Source: an uncultured Pseudomonadota bacterium (GTDB lineage: Bacteria > Pseudomonadota > Gammaproteobacteria > Xanthomonadales > Ahniellaceae). From it: a DNA stretch of 35,684 nt. Below, in pieces: positions 30,508-35,684 of the stretch. Under the pieces are notes generated by a model that saw nothing but the letters and a program-made list of their open reading frames with translations, had not been told where the DNA came from and did no database searches. The position numbers were made by a program, and so were the translations under genes. The stretch is taken from positions 1 through 35,684 of the forward strand of contig CALKUS010000161.1 in the NCBI GenBank assembly GCA_937996755.1, read 5' to 3'. Every line of letters starts with the position of its first letter. Positions within the stretch are counted from its first letter, which is position 1.

Positions 30508-32877
30508 ATGAAATTCTCCGAAAACTGGCTGCGCTCCCTCGTCGACCTGAAGGCGCCGCGCGCCGAGCTCGCGCATCGGCTGACGATGGCGGGCCTGGAA
30601 GTGGAAGGCATCGAGGCGTATGACGCTTCGCTCGCGGGCGTCGTCGTGGCCGAGATCGTCGGCGCGGAGAAGCATCCGCAGGCCGACAAGCTGCAGGTGT
30701 GCCGCGTGAACGCGGGCGGCGAGGAGCTGCAGATCGTGTGCGGCGCGCCGAATGCGCGCGTGGGCCTGAAGGCGCCGCTCGCGACGATCGGCGCGACGCT
30801 GCCGAACGGCGTCACGATCAAGGCCGCGAAGCTGCGTGGCGTGGAGTCGTTCGGCATGCTGTGCTCCGCGACCGAGCTCGGGCTGGGCAGCGACACGAGT
30901 GGCCTGCTGGAGCTGCCCGCCGAGCTCGTCGTGGGCACGCCACTCGCGCAGGCGCTCGAGTTGCCCGACGCGAGCATCGAGCTGAAGCTCACGCCGAACC
31001 GCCCGGACTGCCTCGGGCTCGAAGGCCTCGCGTCGGAAGTCGCGACGCTGTTCGACGTGCCGCGCCGCTCGCCGGACGCGTCGCCCGTCGCGGCAGTCAC
31101 GAACGAGACGCGCAAGGTTTCGCTCGCCGCGCCCGAGCGCTGCCCGCGCTTCTGCGGCCGCGTCGTCACGGGCATCGACCCGCGCGCGCGCACGCCGCTG
31201 TGGATGGCGGAACGCCTGCGGCGCAGCGGCCTGCGCCCGATCAGCGCGATCGTGGACTGCACGAACTACGTGATGCTCGAGCTCGGCCAGCCGCTGCACG
31301 CGTTCGACCACGCGAAGCTGCGCGGCGAGATCGTCGTGCGCCCGGCGCGCGAGGGCGAAACGCTGAAGCTGCTCGACGGCCGCGAAGTGACGCTCGACCC
31401 GCAGTTCCTCGTCGTCGCCGACGAGCGCGAAGCCGTCGCGCTCGGCGGCATCATGGGTGGCGAAGCGACGAAGGTCACCGACGCGACGACCGACGTGTTC
31501 ATCGAGGCCGCGCATTGGGTGCCGGCCGCGATCATCGGTCGCGCACGCCGCCTCGGCATGCACACCGACGCGTCGCATCGCTTCGAGCGCGGCGTCGATC
31601 CCGAGCTGCCGCGCCGCGCCGTCGAGCGCATGACGCGATTGCTCATCGACATCGCGGGCGGCAAGCCCGGCCCGATGATCGAGGCGGTCGAGCGCGCGCA
31701 CCTCGCGCCGCACTCGCCGGTCGCGGTGCGCCGCGCGCGCGTGCAGCGCGTGCTCGGCATGGACGTTCCCGACGCGCGCATCGCGAGCATCCTGCGCGGC
31801 CTCGACATGCGCGTCGAGGAAACCGCGGAGGGCTGGATCGTGGTCCCGCCGTCGCGCCGCTTCGACATCGCGATCGAGGAAGACCTCATCGAGGAGATCG
31901 CGCGGGTGCACGGTTACGACCACGTGCCCGTCCATGCGCCGCGCGGCGAGATCGCGCCGGCGATGGACAGCGAAACGCGCGTGCCCGTCGCGGACGCGCG
32001 TCGCCTGCTCGCCGCCGCGGGTTACGCCGACTGCGTCGAGCTCGCGTTCGTCCCGCAGGCGTTGCTCGATGCCTGGGGCGCGGGCGAGGGCGCGCTCGCG
32101 CTCGCGAACCCGTTGTCCGCGGAGCTGGGCACGATGCGCAGCCTGTTGTTGCCGGGGCTCGTCGAGGCGCTCAAGCGCAACGTCGCCCGCCAGCAACCGC
32201 GCGTGCGCCTCTTCGAAGTGGGCAATGCGTTCGGCCGCGGCATCGGCGCGTTCGACCAGTCCCTGCGCGTGGCCGCCGTCGCCACCGGCGCGGCGCAGGC
32301 CGAGCAGTGGGGCGCAAAGGCGCGCGACGTCGACTACTTCGACCTGAAGGGCGACCTCGAGCGCCTGGCCGGGCTCGCCGGCGCGACGCTCGAGTTCCGG
32401 CCGGGCGACGCGCCGTTCCTGCACCCGGGCAAGTCGGCGCGCGTGTTCCTGCGCGGCGCGCCCGTCGGCTGGATCGGGCACCTCCATCCGCGCCTGCTGA
32501 AGGCGCTGGGCGTCGACGGCGACGTGGTCGCGTTCGAGGCCGACCTGGAGCCGTTGCTCGCGCGGCCGATCCCGCGTGCCGCCGAGGTGTCGCGCCTGCC
32601 GCGCGTACGCCGCGACATCGCCGTTGTCGCCCCCCGGGCGGTACCGTTCGCGGGGGTTGCGGCGACCATCCGTCAGGCCGTGGGGCCGCTGCTGGTGGAC
32701 CTCGTGCTGTTCGATGAATTCACCGGCGGAAACTTGAGCCCCGGTTCGCGTAGTCTCGCTATAGGCTTGATTTTGCAGGACCATTCACGCACTCTTACGG
32801 ACCAGGATGCGGACCGATCGGTGACCGCGGCCCTGGATGCGCTGGCGCGGGAACACGACGTGAAGCTGCGGGGTTGA
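30508..32877 (+). CDS. pheT: Phenylalanine--tRNA ligase beta subunit
   Basis: 789 residues, standard length. An EMAP-like tRNA-binding domain (about 40-150; EKHPQADKLQVCRVNAGG, ESFGMLCSATELGL) comes first. The B3/B4 editing region (about 200-390; VDCTNYVMLELGQPLHAFD, GGIMGGEATKVTD, DASHRFERGVDPEL) and B5 follow. The inactive class II core (about 470-680) precedes the C-terminal ferredoxin-fold anticodon-binding domain (SRLPRVRRDIAVVAP, FDEFTGGNLSPGSRSLA). It completes the PheST enzyme. It is separated from pheS by a 132-base spacer with an inverted repeat and followed after 1 base by ihfA. Confidence 0.97.
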   Translation: MKFSENWLRSLVDLKAPRAELAHRLTMAGLEVEGIEAYDASLAGVVVAEIVGAEKHPQADKLQVCRVNAGGEELQIVCGAPNARVGLKAPLATIGATLPNGVTIKAAKLRGVESFGMLCSATELGLGSDTSGLLELPAELVVGTPLAQALELPDASIELKLTPNRPDCLGLEGLASEVATLFDVPRRSPDASPVAAVTNETRKVSLAAPERCPRFCGRVVTGIDPRARTPLWMAERLRRSGLRPISAIVDCTNYVMLELGQPLHAFDHAKLRGEIVVRPAREGETLKLLDGREVTLDPQFLVVADEREAVALGGIMGGEATKVTDATTDVFIEAAHWVPAAIIGRARRLGMHTDASHRFERGVDPELPRRAVERMTRLLIDIAGGKPGPMIEAVERAHLAPHSPVAVRRARVQRVLGMDVPDARIASILRGLDMRVEETAEGWIVVPPSRRFDIAIEEDLIEEIARVHGYDHVPVHAPRGEIAPAMDSETRVPVADARRLLAAAGYADCVELAFVPQALLDAWGAGEGALALANPLSAELGTMRSLLLPGLVEALKRNVARQQPRVRLFEVGNAFGRGIGAFDQSLRVAAVATGAAQAEQWGAKARDVDYFDLKGDLERLAGLAGATLEFRPGDAPFLHPGKSARVFLRGAPVGWIGHLHPRLLKALGVDGDVVAFEADLEPLLARPIPRAAEVSRLPRVRRDIAVVAPRAVPFAGVAATIRQAVGPLLVDLVLFDEFTGGNLSPGSRSLAIGLILQDHSRTLTDQDADRSVTAALDALAREHDVKLRG

Positions 32878-32878
32878 G

Positions 32879-33190
32879 ATGGCGCTGACCAAGGCGGAGA
32901 TGGCCGAGCGGTTGTTCGAGAACGTCGGCCTGAACAAGCGCGAGGCGAAGGAATTCGTCGACGCGTTCTTCGAGGTCGTGCGCGAGGCGCTGGAGCGGGG
33001 CGAGCAGGTGAAGCTGTCCGGATTCGGCAACTTCGACCTCCGCCGCAAGAACCAGCGCCCGGGTCGCAACCCCAAGACGGGCGAAGAGATTCCCATCTCC
33101 GCGCGTCGTGTGGTCACGTTCCGCCCGGGGCAGAAGCTGAAGGTGCGCGTCGAGGCCTATGCCGGACCGCGCGCCGCCGAGGCGAGCTGA
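32879..33190 (+). CDS. ihfA: Integration host factor subunit alpha
   Basis: 103 residues (E. coli 99). This histone-like DNA-bending protein works as a heterodimer with IhfB. It has LTKAEMAERLFENVGLNKREAKEFVDAFFE, GEQVKLSGFGNFDLRRKNQRPGRNPKTGEEIPI, in which the proline-tipped beta-arm (RPGRNPKTGE) inserts into the minor groove, and RRVVTFRPGQKLKVRVE. The start is 1 base after the pheT stop, so translation is likely coupled. This matches the usual pheST-ihfA order of gammaproteobacteria. Confidence 0.97.
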   Translation: MALTKAEMAERLFENVGLNKREAKEFVDAFFEVVREALERGEQVKLSGFGNFDLRRKNQRPGRNPKTGEEIPISARRVVTFRPGQKLKVRVEAYAGPRAAEAS

Positions 33191-33495
33191 ACAGGTTACC
33201 GGTTGCGGGCCGGGCGAGACCCGGCGGCAGTCGTGCAGTGCGCTGTACGGTCGATGCGGCGGCAGTGTCGTCGTGGTGGGCCGGACGGAATCGGGTCGGG
33301 GGGCTCGACTTGGAACACCCCGGCGTCGTGACCGCGATAGTGGAACGAGGAGCGGTTCCGCGGCGTGCCGGTAACGGTGCGCCTGGGCATCGGCAGGCGT
33401 AGCGGTCCCAGGCGTCGCGCAGGCGAGGCCGGGACGGCGGCAGGGCGGAGGAATCCCGTCGGCCGCGGCGCGTCGCACGTCATGGCGCAGGGGAT
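33191..33495 (+). other. ihfA-merR spacer
   Basis: 305 GC-rich bases without a credible gene. A hairpin GCCGGG-CGAGA-CCCGGC (33209-33225) follows ihfA but has no T run. I see no known riboswitch core or tRNA in the rest. Confidence 0.5.
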
Positions 33496-33852
33496 ATGCT
33501 CGACCAAGGCAGCAACAACGAGCTTCCGGCGATTCCCGCCAAACGCTACTTCACCATCGGTGAAGTCAGCGAGCTGTGTGCGGTGAAACCGCACGTCCTT
33601 CGCTATTGGGAACAGGAGTTCCCGAACCTCAAGCCGGTCAAGCGTCGCGGCAATCGTCGCTACTACCAGCGCCACGATGTGCTGATGATCCGGCAGATCC
33701 GCAGCCTGCTGTACGAACAGGGCTTCACGATCGGTGGCGCGCGCCAGCGCCTCGACGGCGAGCAGGGCCGCATGGAGGCCAGCATTTCCGGCCAGATCGT
33801 GCGCCAGGTGCGGCTCGAGCTCGAGGAAGTGCTGCAGATCCTGCGACGCTAG
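33496..33852 (+). CDS. MerR-family transcriptional regulator downstream of ihfA
   Basis: 118 residues. A short leader (MLDQGSNNELPAIPAKRYF) is followed by a MerR winged helix (about 20-88; FTIGEVSELCAVKPHVLRYWEQEFP, KRRGNRRYYQRHDVLMIRQIRSLLYEQGFTIGGARQRL) and a short C-terminal helix (VRQVRLELEEVLQILRR) for dimerisation. No effector-binding domain or metal-binding cysteines are present. Small MerR proteins of this type follow ihfA in xanthomonads and pseudomonads; their target is generally unknown. The ribosome site AGGGG is close to the ATG. tRNA-Pro follows after 75 bases. Confidence 0.92.
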   Translation: MLDQGSNNELPAIPAKRYFTIGEVSELCAVKPHVLRYWEQEFPNLKPVKRRGNRRYYQRHDVLMIRQIRSLLYEQGFTIGGARQRLDGEQGRMEASISGQIVRQVRLELEEVLQILRR

Positions 33853-33927
33853 GTTTCTCCGGCATCAACCGGTATCCTCCGCATCCCCCGCGGCCAGCCC
33901 GCGGCGGATCAGTCCGTGGTTTCGAGT

Positions 33928-34004
33928 CGGGGCGTAGCGCAGCCTGGTAGCGCACCTGCCTGGGGGGCAGGGGGTCGCGAGTTCAAATCTCGCCGTCCCG
34001 ACCA
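33928..34004 (+). tRNA. tRNA-Pro (anticodon GGG)
   Basis: 77 bases with encoded CCA. The acceptor stem CGGGGCG pairs with CGTCCCG (one G-U). The D arm contains AGCCTGGTAGC. The anticodon stem CCTGC/GCAGG encloses CTGGGGG, giving anticodon GGG at 33962-33964. The T arm has GTTCAAATC. It reads CCC and CCU proline codons. A tRNA-Pro at the end of the thrS-pheT-ihfA-merR block is typical of this bacterial group. Confidence 0.97.
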
Positions 34005-34418
34005 CTAGCTTTAGTAGAGACGACGGAACCGCACCCGAAGCCGGTGCAGCCCATTGGGGTCCCACCGCCGCCGCGCGGCAGCAGCCGCGGCGGTCCGCCG
34101 GTCCGGTCGACCTGCGACGCCACGTTCCGGGCCCGCAGGGTCGCCCGAGTCCGCGATTTCGGTGCGTCTCGGACCCCAGTTCCAGCGTCTTCGGCCACCT
34201 TCGAGCGATGCTTTTCTTTCGAAGAGCTCGTTCTCCGCTGCACCAGAGCCTCGGTCGAGCAGACCGCGCACGCGCGCTAAGTGCCTGATCGCAAACATCC
34301 TCGCCAAAACCTCGGACCGACCTCGCCGTTTCCTCGCCGCCAGATCGGCATCCGCTCGGGACGAAAACCGCATCCGGGTCGAGAGTCCGCCCACCGAACC
34401 ACGGGGCGAGAGATCGAC
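34005..34418. other. Spacer between tRNA-Pro and the AraC-family gene
   Basis: 414 bases with no convincing gene on either strand. An 8-base imperfect hairpin lies at 34064-34094. The stretch 34200-34340 is less GC-rich than its surroundings and could hold the promoter of the AraC gene, but no clear -35/-10 pair is seen. Confidence 0.5.
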
Positions 34419-35393
34419 ATGAGCGTGAAGCGTTGGGTGATGGGCGCGGGTGAGGTGGCGACGCTGCGTGACGAAGCCGAATTCCGGGCGGTCGCGCAGG
34501 ACCAGCCGATGCTGCTGCTGTCCGAGGGCCGGCCGACGCTGGTCTGGAACAGCTGGTGCCCGATCTCGCTCTGGACCGTCGTCCAGGGCACGGGCCGCCT
34601 CGGCGGCCGCGACCTGCGCCTCGAGCTGGGCAGCGACGACGTCTACGTCGCCGAGCAGGGCTCGCGCCTCACCTACCAGGCGAGCGGCGGCCAGGGTGCC
34701 AGCCTGCTCGGCCTGTTCCTCCCGCCCGAGTACGTCCGTCGCGTCGCGCGCCGCGAGCTGGGCGTCGTGCTCGACGAGCCGATCGTCTTCCCCGCGCTGC
34801 ATCGCCACGAGCCGTCGCTCTCGATGCCGCTGCTGCGCCTCGCACAGGTCGCGCTGCGCGAAGGCGGCAACGGCCCGGGCGTCGGGCCGGCGCTCGACGA
34901 GATCGTCGTGACGCTCCTGCGCTCGCAGGCGCGCCTCGAGTCGATGGTGCCGAAGTGCCCCGGCCGCTCGCCGCGCTACCGCCGCCAGGTACTCATGCGC
35001 CTGCTGCGCGCGCGCAGCCACATCGAGCACGTCGCCGGCGCCGACTGCTCGCTCGGTCGCCTCGCCGAGATCGCGCGCATGTCGCCGACGCACTTCCTCC
35101 GCCTCTACCGCGACGTGTTCGGCCAGACGCCGCACAAGGACGTCGTCGCGACGCGCCTCGCCGCCGCGCGCGACCTGCTGCTGCGCACGGAGCTCGGCGT
35201 GTCCGAGATCTGCCGCACGCTCTCGTTCGAGAACCGCTGCGCATTCGCCCGCGTGTTCAAGCAGCACTTCGGCGTGTCGCCGACCGCGATGCGCGCGCAG
35301 GCGCTGTCGGCCGAGCTCGCGGTGTCCGCCATGCCCGCACCTGCGACGACGGAAGTCGTCGCGCCGATGCCGCTCTACGCAGAAGCCGGGTAG
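34419..35393 (+). CDS. AraC-family transcriptional regulator
   Basis: 324 residues from ATG 34419. A GTG at 34281 would add 46 residues of non-conserved basic sequence. The N-terminal part (about 15-200) looks like a cupin-type sensor (QPMLLLSEGRPTLVWNSW, LGSDDVYVAEQGSRLTYQ). The C-terminal DNA-binding part (about 215-310) has two helix-turn-helix units, CSLGRLAEIARMSPTHFLRLYRDVFGQTPHKDVV and LGVSEICRTLSFENRCAFARVFKQHFGVSPTAMR, the AraC signature. An alanine/proline-rich tail ends the protein. The ligand and targets are unknown. It is followed by a strong hairpin. Confidence 0.92.
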   Translation: MSVKRWVMGAGEVATLRDEAEFRAVAQDQPMLLLSEGRPTLVWNSWCPISLWTVVQGTGRLGGRDLRLELGSDDVYVAEQGSRLTYQASGGQGASLLGLFLPPEYVRRVARRELGVVLDEPIVFPALHRHEPSLSMPLLRLAQVALREGGNGPGVGPALDEIVVTLLRSQARLESMVPKCPGRSPRYRRQVLMRLLRARSHIEHVAGADCSLGRLAEIARMSPTHFLRLYRDVFGQTPHKDVVATRLAAARDLLLRTELGVSEICRTLSFENRCAFARVFKQHFGVSPTAMRAQALSAELAVSAMPAPATTEVVAPMPLYAEAG

Positions 35394-35416
35394 TTGCCCC
35401 GCACCTTGCTTCGCCC

Positions 35417-35450
35417 GAACGGCCCGCAGCGATGCGGGCCGTTCCGTTTG
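35417..35450 (+). terminator. Hairpin terminator after the AraC-family gene
   Basis: A perfect 12-base stem GAACGGCCCGCA / TGCGGGCCGTTC (35417-35428, 35433-35444) with a GCGA loop, 24 bases after the stop. The T tract is weak (CGTTTG), so termination may be partial. Confidence 0.65.
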
Positions 35451-35597
35451 GTGCGCTTCGATTTCGTGCCGAGCGAGCGCGTAGCGCGAGCCAGATTTCC
35501 CGCCCTCTCACCGGCATCGGCAGCGCACCTGCCGCGTCGCGAATTCTCGCTCCATCAAAGCGCCACGAGAGCAGCGCGCTTTCCGCCCTTGGGGAGT

Positions 35598-35633
35598 CCA
35601 GAGGGGAGGTTGGGCGAGCAACCTCCCCTCTGG
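35598..35633. repeat. Perfect 14-base inverted repeat
   Basis: The arms are CCAGAGGGGAGGTT (35598-35611) and its reverse complement (35620-35633), around an 8-base loop. There is no T run on either side, so it may be an intergenic repeat or a bidirectional structure rather than a classic terminator. Confidence 0.7.
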
Positions 35634-35684
35634 TCGCCGGGAGGCGAAATTCCCTTGATCTCGAGCTTGATCCTGCTGAGATCG

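Larger units (their letters stand above)
35394..35684. other. Non-coding right end of the window
   Basis: 291 bases after the AraC gene. It contains a terminator-like hairpin and a long perfect inverted repeat, listed separately. No start of a following gene is recognisable before the window ends. Confidence 0.5.

Noticed and set aside
33191..33495. Possible riboswitch or structured RNA before the MerR gene
   Set aside because: Several GC stems can be drawn, but no known riboswitch core (for example cobalamin) is recognisable. Random GC-rich sequence gives similar stems.
34011..35267. A 418-codon minus-strand frame opposite the AraC-family gene
   Set aside because: It is antisense to a regulator with two clear helix-turn-helix units and contains no domain itself.

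Overview
The window is high-G+C bacterial DNA, most likely from a gammaproteobacterium of the Lysobacterales/Xanthomonadales. The clearest evidence is the right-hand block thrS-infC-rpmI-rplT-pheS-pheT-ihfA-merR-tRNA-Pro, whose order and protein sequences fit that group. The left two thirds is an accessory exopolysaccharide (EPS) locus of the kind found next to exosortase/PEP-CTERM systems. No exosortase or PEP-CTERM substrate lies inside the window.

Layout. (1) 1-1440: a patchwork of three coding pieces. They are a truncated glycosyltransferase, a piece of an HDOD/GAF-type regulator, and the C-terminal half of an EpsB-type sugar transferase. This looks like an assembly chimera or a rearranged contig end. 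(2) 1487-2206 (minus): a small membrane J-domain protein. (3) 2281-6574 (plus): the EPS export core, made of a Wza-like outer-membrane export protein, a chain-length determinant, a BY-kinase-like ATPase with an abnormal P-loop, and an outer-membrane beta-barrel. (4) 6581-8525: a GT2 glycosyltransferase and a polysaccharide deacetylase, head to head with almost no space between their starts. (5) 14591-8533 (minus): a compact five-gene operon of acyl carrier protein, AMP-forming ligase, NAD-synthase-like amidating enzyme, GNAT and heparinase-like secreted protein. (6) 14702-15895 (plus): a lipoprotein PQQ-type sugar dehydrogenase. (7) 25513-15876 (minus): a secreted protein of unknown function, GT2, methyltransferase, TuaH-like GT, a Gfo/Idh/MocA-epimerase fusion, GT4 and AsnB.

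(8) 25514-33852 (plus): a thrS leader with a candidate attenuator, then thrS, infC (AUC start), rpmI, rplT, pheS, pheT, ihfA and a MerR-like regulator, followed by tRNA-Pro(GGG). Repeats sit in the infC-rpmI and pheS-pheT gaps. (9) 34419-35393: an AraC-family regulator followed by a clear hairpin, then non-coding sequence to the end.

How the genes may work together. The sugar transferase would start a lipid-linked repeat unit. The glycosyltransferases, the oxidoreductase-epimerase, the methyltransferase and AsnB would build and decorate it, and the export genes would polymerise and secrete it. The ACP/ligase/NadE-like/GNAT operon suggests an additional acylation and/or amidation of sugars. 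The heparinase-like and deacetylase proteins would trim or modify the product. The chemistry of the polymer cannot be read from the sequence. The best candidates for new biology are the five-gene acyl/amide operon and the thrS leader. The short C-terminal tail of the secreted protein at 23765-25513 is also worth following.
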